Assembly: GCA_019912845.1 (NCBI GenBank) | Contig: JAIOHU010000114.1 | Coordinates: 1-41,675 of the forward strand | Source of the DNA: a bacterium | Lineage (GTDB): Bacteria; Electryoneota; Electryoneia; Electryoneales; Electryoneaceae | DNA length: 41,675 nucleotides | Direction: 5' to 3' | In this document: piece by piece, positions 33,096 to 41,662 of the stretch | How the letters are laid out: every line of letters starts with the position of its first letter | How positions within the stretch are numbered: the first letter of the stretch is position 1 | Translations under genes and position numbers: made by a program | The notes under the pieces: model-generated | Seen by the model: the letters and a program-made list of their open reading frames with translations, nothing else | What the model was told of the DNA's origin: nothing | The model's database searches: none

Positions 33096-36000
33096 ATGAA
33101 ATTTACGAAAAGTATTACCTTCCTCACTCTCTTTGTGATTATTCCATTCACAACCACACTTCCTTTATACGCCCAACTTCTTCCTGAAATCGGGAATATA
33201 TATATGTTGCTGGATGACTGCCGTGAGATTGTGATCGAGAATAATTATGCTTATGTGGCAAACTGGTATGGGGGAGTACGTTCTTTCGACATTACCGATC
33301 CCGCGAATCCAGTACAGATCGGATGCTGGTTTCCTGAAAACCGCATCATAAGCCTCGATGTGCAGGATGGTTATATTTATGCTGTGGACGTTATTGAAGG
33401 CTTATTTGTCTTGGATGCCACAAATCCTAATGATTTAATGTATATTTCTCAATTGGATAACATCAGTCATCTCAACGATATCGTAGTAGAGGGTGATTTT
33501 GCTTATATCGCTGCAGGGGAGGAGGGTATGTATATTCTGGATATTACAACTCCCACGCCAATTATCGTAGCAAATGTAACCGATGCTGGGGAGCCGAATT
33601 CAATTCACGTTGAAGGAATAAATGCATTTCTCGGTTATCACGGTATCTCTGCAATGGGTGTTGTTAACATCTCTGATCCATTCAATCCTGTTTATTTTGG
33701 TGGATGCGATTTGAATCGACCTGCAGGTGATATGATTATCCAGGGAAACCTTTCTTATTCAATCGACCAGAACCATTTTGAGGTAAATAACATCACCAAT
33801 CCCTTGGATCCAGTTCAACTTGCGATCTTGGAACACCCACCCGAAAGTACGAATAAACTGGACATCGACTTAGAAAACAACATTGCTGTAACAGCTGATA
33901 TGTTTTATGGTACAACCCTGATTGACATCGAACGTCCTAATCAACCCCAGGTAATATCAAGAATAGACTCAGACTTTGAGATATTTTGCTGTGTTGCGGT
34001 AAAGCCCGGCTATGCTTTTTTCGGAGGTCTTGGGTTCCGCTACCTTCCTTACATTGAATCAGCCTTTACTGTGGTAGACTACAATGATCCAATTCAGCCT
34101 GAGGTCGTCGCAACCATCCGTCACGGCGGCAGGTTGTATGATGTCGACCTTCATGAAAACTATGCGTTCCTGGCAGATTGGACAATGGGTATACGTTCTG
34201 TGGATATCAGTGATCCAGAAAATATGGAGGAAGTGGATACCTTGCGTCTAGAAGGTGTTGCAAACAAGATTGTAACGAACGGTGAAGTCGCCTGGGTATC
34301 CATGCGTTTGCCATTTGGGGGGAATCACCTGGCAGTCATTGATATTTCCGATCCATCTGATATGGAACTACTCGGTACTGCCGCCATGTCTGATGTCAAC
34401 GAGTTTCAATATTATAATGGTTATTTATTAGCCGCTTTGGACGATATGTATTTCACCGTCGAAGATGCCAGTAATCCCATTCAGTTGGACCGGATGGACT
34501 GGTTTGATACGCCGTCTGAAGTTTCTTCATTCGATGTGGGGGAAGACATTATTTATCTGCTGGATAAAACAGCAGGTGTTTATATCCTCGATGTGTCTGA
34601 TCCGGAAAATCTTGAAGAGTTGAGTACCTTTCCCATGAATGGTCCGAACAGCAAGTTACGTGTGCTTAATGGGATGGTCTACACCATCAATGTTGATGGA
34701 AATCTGCGGATTCTGAATGCAACTGATCCAGTTAACCCTCAGCTCGCAGGCACATTCCAGCTTGATATAATCGAACCAACTGCAATGCAGGTACAGGGAA
34801 ATTACCTCTGGATATCAGGCGAACGAGACAATCTCTATATCCTGGATGTAACCGATCCAGCGAATGTGCAACTGGTTACCGAACGTAATCTCTATTATGC
34901 TGATGCCATGGTAGTACGTGATCAATATACCTACGTCGCAGACCGTTATATCTTCCGTGTCTTTGATCATTCCGGAATTGTTGAGATACCCGAACCACCA
35001 TTGACCTTGGAAATTCCACTCGAGGGCAACCGCTTTACCATGGTTTCTACACCACTGATTCCTCAGGAACTCAATGCTGCTGATGTTTTCGGTGATCTGG
35101 CGTCACTTGCCATCGCTTACCAGAATGACGGTCACGTTTACATTCCCGATGGATTTAACACCATCAACGAGATTTCCATCGAAGAGGGATATCTGCTGTT
35201 TTGTCAGGAGGATGAAATCTGGAGTATTACCGGGCAACCCATTGATCCTGCTACCGAATATTCGTTACTCGAAAATCGCTGGAACTGGCTCGGCTATCCC
35301 TGGCTCGACCCTGCCCCAGTAGAAGTCGTTCTCGATCATATTTCGCCACAGGTGGAAAGTATTATGAATGATGAGGGCGGTGTTTGGTTGCCAAATTACG
35401 GCTTGGGTCCTATCAACACCCTGGGAGATATGCATCCGGGGGAGGGATTTTATGCGTATGTGAATGAATCAGTTACCTTCCAGTATCTGCCAAATGCTGG
35501 ATTTCAGAGGAATACTGCTTTTTCTCATTTACCAGTGGTTGAGGGAGCTCCTCCATCAACTGGAAAACCATACCCAGTACTGGTTAAAATAGAGGAGAAT
35601 TTCGAGAGTATTTCACCAGCTTATATAGAGGTGTTCGACGGTGATTTGCTTGTGGGAAGAAGTGCTGTAAATCGTGATAAAGTTGTCCACCCGGTAGTCT
35701 GCTGGCAGGGATTCCCGGAATATGGCTTGGCAGGGTTTGCGGTGGGGAATGAGATTGTGGTGAAGGTGTTGGATGCAGGTGGTAAGATAATCGGCGGATT
35801 AATTACGAATGAAAACCTTGGCTCTATAGCGAATGATGATCAGCTAGACTCAAACGGATCAAATCCAATATTGAGTTCAAATCCTCAGCAAAAGGTTTCC
35901 TCTGTGTTCTCTGTGTCCTCTGTGGTTAAATCGGGTTCGCATTTCGGTGAGGGACCATACGCTCAGATAACAGTATCCGCCAGCACGACATCCGAAGCGT

Positions 36001-36272
36001 CACTCCCAGACGGATTTGTGCTTGGAACTGTCTACCCGAATCCCTTCAATTCGACCTTGACGGTCCCCTTCACCTTGCCAGAGCAGAGCGAAGTTCGTTT
36101 TCAACTCTACAACACCCTCGGTCAGTTGCAGTTTGAGCGGGTAGCATTGTATCAATCGGGTCAGCAACGATTTACGATTGATGCTGGCGAAGAGTTGGTG
36201 AGTGGGGTGTATTTCCTGCAGGTGCAGGTTGGTGGAGTGAACGAAGTGCAGAAGGTGATTTTGTTGAGATAG
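33096..36272 (+). CDS. T9SS-exported LVIVD-repeat protein (second)
   Basis: Predicted secreted, probably ligand-binding propeller protein of 1058 residues. The ATG at 33096 is preferred over 33012: GGAGG lies five bases upstream and the signal peptide (MKFTKSITFLTLFVIIP...LYA) begins there. LVIVD-type repeats (for example VRSFDITDPANPVQIG, SVDISDPENMEEV, ILDVSDPENLEEL) fill about 30-625. The tandem NWLG module lies at about 635-800 (WNWLGYP, INTLGDMHPGEGF), then the VYDG-like module (IEVFDGDLLVGRS, about 845-920) and the sorting domain beginning YPNPFNSTL. Between the last two is an extra serine- and valine-rich linker encoded by a CTCTGTG-type repeat (about 35890-35932). Homologue of 8360-12091 and transcribed alone. 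Confidence 0.88.
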   Translation: MKFTKSITFLTLFVIIPFTTTLPLYAQLLPEIGNIYMLLDDCREIVIENNYAYVANWYGGVRSFDITDPANPVQIGCWFPENRIISLDVQDGYIYAVDVIEGLFVLDATNPNDLMYISQLDNISHLNDIVVEGDFAYIAAGEEGMYILDITTPTPIIVANVTDAGEPNSIHVEGINAFLGYHGISAMGVVNISDPFNPVYFGGCDLNRPAGDMIIQGNLSYSIDQNHFEVNNITNPLDPVQLAILEHPPESTNKLDIDLENNIAVTADMFYGTTLIDIERPNQPQVISRIDSDFEIFCCVAVKPGYAFFGGLGFRYLPYIESAFTVVDYNDPIQPEVVATIRHGGRLYDVDLHENYAFLADWTMGIRSVDISDPENMEEVDTLRLEGVANKIVTNGEVAWVSMRLPFGGNHLAVIDISDPSDMELLGTAAMSDVNEFQYYNGYLLAALDDMYFTVEDASNPIQLDRMDWFDTPSEVSSFDVGEDIIYLLDKTAGVYILDVSDPENLEELSTFPMNGPNSKLRVLNGMVYTINVDGNLRILNATDPVNPQLAGTFQLDIIEPTAMQVQGNYLWISGERDNLYILDVTDPANVQLVTERNLYYADAMVVRDQYTYVADRYIFRVFDHSGIVEIPEPPLTLEIPLEGNRFTMVSTPLIPQELNAADVFGDLASLAIAYQNDGHVYIPDGFNTINEISIEEGYLLFCQEDEIWSITGQPIDPATEYSLLENRWNWLGYPWLDPAPVEVVLDHISPQVESIMNDEGGVWLPNYGLGPINTLGDMHPGEGFYAYVNESVTFQYLPNAGFQRNTAFSHLPVVEGAPPSTGKPYPVLVKIEENFESISPAYIEVFDGDLLVGRSAVNRDKVVHPVVCWQGFPEYGLAGFAVGNEIVVKVLDAGGKIIGGLITNENLGSIANDDQLDSNGSNPILSSNPQQKVSSVFSVSSVVKSGSHFGEGPYAQITVSASTTSEASLPDGFVLGTVYPNPFNSTLTVPFTLPEQSEVRFQLYNTLGQLQFERVALYQSGQQRFTIDAGEELVSGVYFLQVQVGGVNEVQKVILLR
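35890..35932 (+). repeat. CTCTGTG-type short tandem repeat within a coding region
   Basis: Successive units of (C/T)CTCTGTG, ending GTGGTTAAA, run in frame through the linker before the sorting domain of the LVIVD protein, where the paralogues have no such stretch. It resembles an intergenic repeat seen in many bacterial genomes. Confidence 0.45.
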
Positions 36273-36279
36273 TGCTTGG

Positions 36280-36354
36280 CCCTGGATTTATCCAGGGTCT
36301 AATAGATCGGCTCAGAGATTCAAGGGAATCATTAGACTTGGGATAAATCCCAAG
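36280..36354. repeat. Paired hairpin element, family B (copy 4)
   Basis: Left hairpin CCCTGGAT-TT-ATCCAGGG (36280-36297) followed by TCTAATA; right hairpin CTTGGGAT-AA-ATCCCAAG (36337-36354) preceded by ATTAGA and followed by CCAG. It begins eight bases after the stop of the LVIVD gene and could also shape the 3' end of that mRNA. Confidence 0.75.
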
Positions 36355-36420
36355 CCAGAATACATGCCGCCCATGCGGAGAATGCTTGTCCATACTTCCA
36401 AAATCTACAATATCAATTGC

Positions 36421-36483
36421 TTCCTGGATGCTCAGCCTGCAGCAGGGTTCTATGAATCCAGCTAACACCACGCTGGGATGACG
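36421..36483 (+). repeat. Family A repeat, long form (second)
   Basis: TTCCTGGATGCTCAGCC, then CTGCAGCAGGGTTC and CCAGC...GCTGGGATGACG. It aligns with 24263-24326 over the whole length. Confidence 0.7.
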
Positions 36484-36573
36484 AGTTGAAATATCCTACT
36501 GGATCCCGGCCCAACTCATCACCGGGATGACGTGGGGGGCTGATGCCACCCTGTGGAGTGACTCTTCAAGAAT

Positions 36574-36600
36574 GGATTGCTTCGCTTTGCTCGCAATGAC
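36574..36600 (+). repeat. Family C repeat, single arm
   Basis: GGATTGCTTCGCTTTGC then TCGCAATGAC, matching the right arm of the element at 13752-13829. Confidence 0.7.
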
Positions 36601-36654
36601 AAAAAAATTCCGCACTGGAGTGTGCCACCCAGCCAACATCAAAACTAGAACACC

Positions 36655-36694
36655 AAAAAAGCGGGGAACACAATCAAATTCATTGTGTTCCCGC
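36655..36694 (-). terminator. Rho-independent terminator of the S9 peptidase gene
   Basis: Read on the minus strand: GCGGGAACACAAT (36682-36694), a seven-base loop, then ATTGTGTTCCCCGC (36661-36674), a 13-bp stem with one bulged base, followed by six T. It lies about 50 bases after the stop codon at 36746. Confidence 0.85.
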
Positions 36695-36745
36695 ATTGTT
36701 TTCTGCATACTCATTAAATAAACATACCTACTTTGAGTGCTGAAA

Positions 36746-38740
36746 CTACTCCTCGTATCTGCCTCCCAGGTGCTTCGCCAGGAATTTTTCGGTTTTCGCA
36801 TAAAAATCGAGACGATTTTCCGGTCGTGCGAAACCGTGCCCCTCATCGGGGTAAACAACATATTCCACATCCAGACCCTTCGCTTTCATCGCTTCAACAA
36901 ACTGGTCGGATTCAGCCTGGTTAACGCGTGGATCATTGGCGCCTTGAGCGATCAGCATCGGTACCTTCACCTCATCAACATGATACAGAGGTGAGCGCGA
37001 ATGCAGAAATTCGATCTCTTTTTTCTCTTCCGGGGTGAAATCTTCCGGTTTTTTCGGCATCCCCATCATTTGACCTGAATCATAGCGTGGAATCTCACCC
37101 ACACGTTCATCCATTACCTTGCGGAATGACTCCCAGTAAGGTGGAATGGTATTCAGGAAGGTTTCCAGATTAGAAGGACCAACAATGGATACACCTGCTT
37201 TGTAGAGGTCAGGGGTGAAGGTGACACCAGCCAGGGTTGCATAACCGCCGTAACTGCCACCATAGATAACAACATTGTCTTCATCGGCGATTCCCTGTTC
37301 CACTGCCCACTTCACCGCATCGGTGAGGTCATTCTGCATGGTACCGCCCCATTCACGGTCGCCTGCGTTGAGGAAATTTTTACCATAACCGGTTGAGCCA
37401 CGGAAATTTACCTGCAGACAAGCGTACCCGCGATTCGCAAAAAACTGCGCTTCGGAATCGTACCCCCAGGAGACACGATACCACGGTCCACCATGAACAT
37501 TAAGCACCATTGGTCCTGGACCCTGCCAGTCTTTGGGAAGGGAGAGATAGCCATGTATGGTCATCCCATCGCGACTCTGAAAACTAATCGGTTTCATCTC
37601 AACTAATGGCTGACCGACCAGGTCTTCCCGGTGATTGAACATGAAGGTCATATCGCCTGACTCACGATCGTAGGCGTAGTATTTCACCGGACCATTGTCT
37701 TGATCATAAACGACCAGCCAGTGCTTATCATCGAGGGTACGGTCGATTACCGAAAATTCACCTGGATTCATCTTTTGAATCTTGTCAAAATCAGTCTGAA
37801 TTGCCGGGTCGATGACCTCCCATTCACGTTTCGCACGAACAAACGCAACTGCTTGAACAGTATGATCGGTGGGATGCATCTCCACACTGGAAACATCGTA
37901 CATATCGTCCGCAGCGATTTCTTTACTCTTGCCTGTTTTGAGATCATATTCGATCAACGCGCCAGCATTACGATCACGGCTATCAATGATGAACAATCCT
38001 TTGTTGTCATCACGGAAGGTAATCACACCTGAAGTCATCATATCATCTCCGCTCCAGGTGATTAACTCACGGTACGACCCCTTTCCGGTGTCACGTATCA
38101 AAAAGGTCTGACCGCCATCGGGGTTCGCACGTGTGTAGCCACGGATGGTCATAGTATGGTCGATCTGCCAGCCCAAAACCGCCGGATCACCCTCTTCAAC
38201 CATTTTCATCTTTCCGGTTTTCAGGTTAAGGTGATAGACATCATGGATACGTTCATTGCGTTTATTCAAGCCGATCAACAGTTCATCAGGTTTTTCCGGA
38301 ATGCTCTTCAGAATCTGTGCCTGGAATTTATGCTTCACATCAGGATCATCAGGGGTAAGTAAAGTTGGTTCACCACCCTCAACACCTACTGTGTAAATGC
38401 GCCAGTTTTCATCACCATCCTGATCCTGCAGATAGATGATCTGTTCTCCATTGTAAGCCCAGCCATAACGACGGACACCTCGTCCCTGATCTTTTGTCAA
38501 GGGAACCGCTTCGCCCTCACCAACCTTCTGAATCCAGACATTGAGCACACCTTCATAGGGCGCGACATAGGTGAGGTATGAGCCATCCGGCGACAATTGC
38601 GGGCTGACTTTGTCGGGATTCCCGAACAGCACATCCCTCGGGATTATTTTGACACTTTCTTTTGTTGGCGCACAACTCATGATTAGCAATCCTGCAAACA
38701 ACAGCAGGAAAATTCCTCCCAAAATGGTTCTCTTTTTCAT
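36746..38740 (-). CDS. S9 family prolyl oligopeptidase-type serine peptidase, lipoprotein
   Basis: Predicted envelope-anchored serine peptidase of 664 residues cleaving short peptides, of the S9 (DPP IV or acylaminoacyl peptidase) type. A lipoprotein signal ends LLIMSC, with Cys23 the acylation site. Residues about 35-380 form the beta-propeller ([10 protein letters not shown] and similar repeats); about 400-664 are the alpha/beta hydrolase domain. The catalytic triad is visible: Ser496 in YGGSYGGYA, Asp603 in GANDPRV and His635 in [10 protein letters not shown]. Membrane side is not readable. Preceded by a 7-bp dyad ACTTTAT/ATAAAGT (38858-38878) about 120 bases upstream, and followed by a strong terminator at 36655-36694. 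Single-gene transcript. Confidence 0.94.
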   Translation of the reverse strand: MKKRTILGGIFLLLFAGLLIMSCAPTKESVKIIPRDVLFGNPDKVSPQLSPDGSYLTYVAPYEGVLNVWIQKVGEGEAVPLTKDQGRGVRRYGWAYNGEQIIYLQDQDGDENWRIYTVGVEGGEPTLLTPDDPDVKHKFQAQILKSIPEKPDELLIGLNKRNERIHDVYHLNLKTGKMKMVEEGDPAVLGWQIDHTMTIRGYTRANPDGGQTFLIRDTGKGSYRELITWSGDDMMTSGVITFRDDNKGLFIIDSRDRNAGALIEYDLKTGKSKEIAADDMYDVSSVEMHPTDHTVQAVAFVRAKREWEVIDPAIQTDFDKIQKMNPGEFSVIDRTLDDKHWLVVYDQDNGPVKYYAYDRESGDMTFMFNHREDLVGQPLVEMKPISFQSRDGMTIHGYLSLPKDWQGPGPMVLNVHGGPWYRVSWGYDSEAQFFANRGYACLQVNFRGSTGYGKNFLNAGDREWGGTMQNDLTDAVKWAVEQGIADEDNVVIYGGSYGGYATLAGVTFTPDLYKAGVSIVGPSNLETFLNTIPPYWESFRKVMDERVGEIPRYDSGQMMGMPKKPEDFTPEEKKEIEFLHSRSPLYHVDEVKVPMLIAQGANDPRVNQAESDQFVEAMKAKGLDVEYVVYPDEGHGFARPENRLDFYAKTEKFLAKHLGGRYEE

Positions 38741-39141
38741 AATACCCTCTCAAGTTTCGACTGCATCCCCCGGGCTCGACTGAAGTGTGATGTGGCGGGA
38801 TTCTTTCAGCCTGTGATGCCAGACTTCTTCTTCCGACTCAACTTCTCAATGTACCACACTTTATGAATGAGATAAAGTAAACGGTGTATAAACGAGGGGA
38901 TTGTAGATAGATCGTGTTGAGAACTTGATTGCAGAGTGTGCATAACATACACAACACTTACTTCTGCTTCACAATCTGATGTCAATTGCGGGCATTAAAT
39001 TTTATCAAACCTTATTCGACTATCTGTTTATGTTGTGTTATTGTATGTTTAATAAAGGTTTATGAATTTAAAAAAATTTGAGGCACAGCTCTTGCTGAAT
39101 TCACCTTCAAATAATCGAATCAACTAGTGGGAGGGTTTATC
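38741..39141. other. Divergent intergenic region between the S9 peptidase and VIT-VWA genes
   Basis: No gene seen. An inverted repeat ACTTTAT-7 bp-ATAAAGT (38858-38878) and an imperfect dyad around GTGTGCATAACATACAC (near 38935) may be regulatory. The last 100 bases before the VIT-VWA gene are AT-rich, but no promoter could be singled out. Confidence 0.4.
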
Positions 39142-41472
39142 ATGCGCACAGTGCTAATAAGTATTCTGAGTATCATCGTAATTTCTCAGTCAGGTAATGT
39201 TTTCGCAGAGGGAATACTCGCGAGACAGAATGGAAACGAATTTCCTTACAATTGTTTGCGATTGATGGACATTCAGACGGAAATCACAATTCAAAATCAG
39301 GTTGTGACAACTACGGTTGATCAACTGTTTGAGAATACAGCAGATCAACCTGTTTCAGCCGGCTATTACTATCCTTTGCCTGAAAATGCAATGGTAACAG
39401 GGTTTGGTATCTGGGAAGGGGATTCGTTAGTCTACTTTTCTCTTGAACCGGAAGAACAAGAGAATCCACAGCATGGAGAAGATTGGGGAGAAACTGATTT
39501 GTCACGGTATCTGGGCAGGAATCCTTTCTCAAGTGTTATTGAAGATATCGAACCCGGAAATATCAAAATCCGGTTAGAATACTCGAAGCTGGCAAACTTG
39601 GATTTTGGCGAGTTTCGATTTAACTATCCGCTTCATATAGCACCTTTCCTGAACCAGGATGTTGACAATGTATCAGTTGATCTGATGGTAACATCTCAGA
39701 GAACGATCAATTCAGTTCAGATTTACAATTATAACGTTGAGACTCATTATGAGACTGCAGATACTGTTATCATATCACTGGATCGGGCGAATTTCCTGCC
39801 TCGAGATAATTTAGAAATTGCTATCACTCTTGAACTTGAAGAGACTGGAATGTGGGTGATGACACAACAGGATGATCCCGATTCGGCAGCTCATTTTCTT
39901 GCGATAATTGAGCCTGGACCCATCGATCAAAATGAGGACTTTGACCGATATTTCATCTTCGTTCTCGATGCTTCACGGAGTATGCTGATCAATAGCAGGA
40001 TCAGAGAGGCAAAACTCGCTGCGCAGTATTGTATTTCACAGCTCGAATCAGTGGATCATTTTAATGTAATCACTTTCAATGATTTAATTTACCACTGGCG
40101 AAATACGCCACAATTTGCGACAGAACAAAACAAAAATAGTGCGATTGAATATATAAATGATGTTGTACTACGTAATGGCACCGACCTAAACAATGCAATG
40201 CTGGCGGCTGTACACCAACCACTTCCACAAGATGCTGCCAACCAGATTATGCTGGTGAGTGATGGCAGACCTGAAGCAGTGCAAATTACTGATCTACCCA
40301 CGATCCTGGAAAACATTGATAACGCTAACGAGCAAAATGCCTCGATTTTTACTGTTGGTGTAGGTAATGATTTTGGTGATGTTGCCAGTAACCTCGACTT
40401 CATGCACATGATCGCCTATCAGAACAATGGACTTTCACTGGATGTCCCGCCTGGTGAGATTGATGTTGCCGAAGCAATCGGCAGGTTCTATGACCGATTT
40501 TCAAACCCGGCAATGCTCGATATCACTATCTCCTTCGAGGGTATCAATACCTTCGAAAACTATCCACCTGCACCTTATGCAATCTTCCAGGGAATGCAGA
40601 CTATTGTAGCAGGGAGGTATGATACCTTTGGAGATGTTGAAGTTGTTCTGAATGGAAGAACTCGTGATGATCTGATAACCCTTACCTATGGTCCATTCCC
40701 ATTTGAGGAGAATAATCAGGAATTCAGTTTTGTCGCCAAAATGTGGGCAATACAGAAGATAAATTATTGGTTGGCGTGGATGTCTGTGTATGGGGAGGAG
40801 GAGTGGATTGTGGATATGATTGTCCAACTTTCCATCCAGTATGGCATCCTGACACCCTTTACCGATTATAACACTGACCCAGACGATGGTGGTGGCGATG
40901 ACGGCAACAATCCTGTCTCAGAAGATTCGGACTTCCCTTTGCAGGCAAACTTGGATTTGCAGGGAATCCGATTGGAGTGGGATGTCAATATAACAGAAAA
41001 ATCACAGATATCGATATACAGGTCTACATCAGGTAATGATAACTGGGAAATTCTGGAAGCAGATATACAAAATTGCAAATCTTATATCGATTCGTCCATT
41101 GAACCAGGAAACACTTACACCTACAGGGTAGTTGTCAGCGGGATCAATGGGAAGACCTATTCTGCGACTATTGAGATCATGGTTCCAAATGATTATGCGC
41201 TGGATATGATGGTCTATCCAAATCCTTTCAATAATAAAACAACAATTCAGTTTTACCTGGCATCCGGGAAACATTTGCAGCTTCGTGTCTTCAATATGCT
41301 GGGGCAGGAAGTTGCGGTATTGCAGAATGGCAAAGTAACCCCTGGTAAGAAACTTTTTACACTTAATGGCAGAGATTTATCTAGTGGGACATACTTTTTG
41401 AACATGAGACTGGATTTTGGCGATTCCCGTGAAACATTGGTGAGGACTCAGAGGGTGTTGCTGCTGAAATAA
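39142..41472 (+). CDS. T9SS-exported VIT and von Willebrand factor A domain protein
   Basis: Predicted secreted protein of 776 residues that may bind protein partners through a metal site. The ATG at 39142 is preferred over the GTG at 39127 because GGGAGGG lies six bases before it. A signal peptide (MRTVLISILSIIVISQSGNVFA) comes first. The VIT domain (about 30-160; TTVDQLFENTADQPVSAGYYYPLPENA) is followed by a VWA domain (about 268-440) with an intact MIDAS: Asp276, Ser278 and Ser280 (DASRS), Thr347 (GTDLNNA) and Asp374 (SDGRPE). An FN3-like segment (about 600-680) precedes the sorting domain beginning YPNPFNNKT. The VIT-VWA arrangement is that of inter-alpha-trypsin-inhibitor heavy chains and their bacterial relatives. 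It does not carry the NWLG or VYDG modules of the other cargo proteins. Confidence 0.9.
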   Translation: MRTVLISILSIIVISQSGNVFAEGILARQNGNEFPYNCLRLMDIQTEITIQNQVVTTTVDQLFENTADQPVSAGYYYPLPENAMVTGFGIWEGDSLVYFSLEPEEQENPQHGEDWGETDLSRYLGRNPFSSVIEDIEPGNIKIRLEYSKLANLDFGEFRFNYPLHIAPFLNQDVDNVSVDLMVTSQRTINSVQIYNYNVETHYETADTVIISLDRANFLPRDNLEIAITLELEETGMWVMTQQDDPDSAAHFLAIIEPGPIDQNEDFDRYFIFVLDASRSMLINSRIREAKLAAQYCISQLESVDHFNVITFNDLIYHWRNTPQFATEQNKNSAIEYINDVVLRNGTDLNNAMLAAVHQPLPQDAANQIMLVSDGRPEAVQITDLPTILENIDNANEQNASIFTVGVGNDFGDVASNLDFMHMIAYQNNGLSLDVPPGEIDVAEAIGRFYDRFSNPAMLDITISFEGINTFENYPPAPYAIFQGMQTIVAGRYDTFGDVEVVLNGRTRDDLITLTYGPFPFEENNQEFSFVAKMWAIQKINYWLAWMSVYGEEEWIVDMIVQLSIQYGILTPFTDYNTDPDDGGGDDGNNPVSEDSDFPLQANLDLQGIRLEWDVNITEKSQISIYRSTSGNDNWEILEADIQNCKSYIDSSIEPGNTYTYRVVVSGINGKTYSATIEIMVPNDYALDMMVYPNPFNNKTTIQFYLASGKHLQLRVFNMLGQEVAVLQNGKVTPGKKLFTLNGRDLSSGTYFLNMRLDFGDSRETLVRTQRVLLLK

Positions 41473-41570
41473 GGAAAATCTTCCGAACAGTAAATTGTAC
41501 ATTTTGCAACGCAGAATAGTTGAGAAAGTAAGTGATGATAGTGGTTTCACCTAGTTGACTAGTAGATCAT

Positions 41571-41605
41571 ATCCACCGGGTTAAATGGTAGACTCGGTGG
41601 ATTTC
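41571..41605 (+). terminator. Probable terminator of the VIT-VWA gene
   Basis: ATCCACCGGGT (41571-41581) pairs with ACTCGGTGGAT (41592-41602), an 11-bp stem with one G-T wobble, followed by TTTCTC. It is about 100 bases past the stop codon. The T-run is short. Confidence 0.55.
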
Positions 41606-41662
41606 TCATGATTGCTACCGGATAAAATAACCAGTAGACCATCTCAGTGCTTTGACTGTTGG

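Larger units (their letters stand above)
36355..36654. other. Cluster of intergenic repeats between convergent genes
   Basis: Three further repeats lie here: family A long form at 36421-36483, a related ATCCCGG/CCGGGAT hairpin followed by GACG (36503-36532), and one arm of family C at 36574-36600. No gene; a minus-strand frame through it only translates the repeats. Confidence 0.55.

Noticed and set aside
19110-36354. Recurring short hairpins considered as a CRISPR array
   Set aside because: Copies are kilobases apart, vary in sequence, are inverted pairs, and there is no regular spacer or cas gene.
36496-36870. 124-codon minus-strand frame with VIASKAKQS
   Set aside because: The motif is just the translation of the family C repeat, and the upstream part overlaps the S9 peptidase in another frame.
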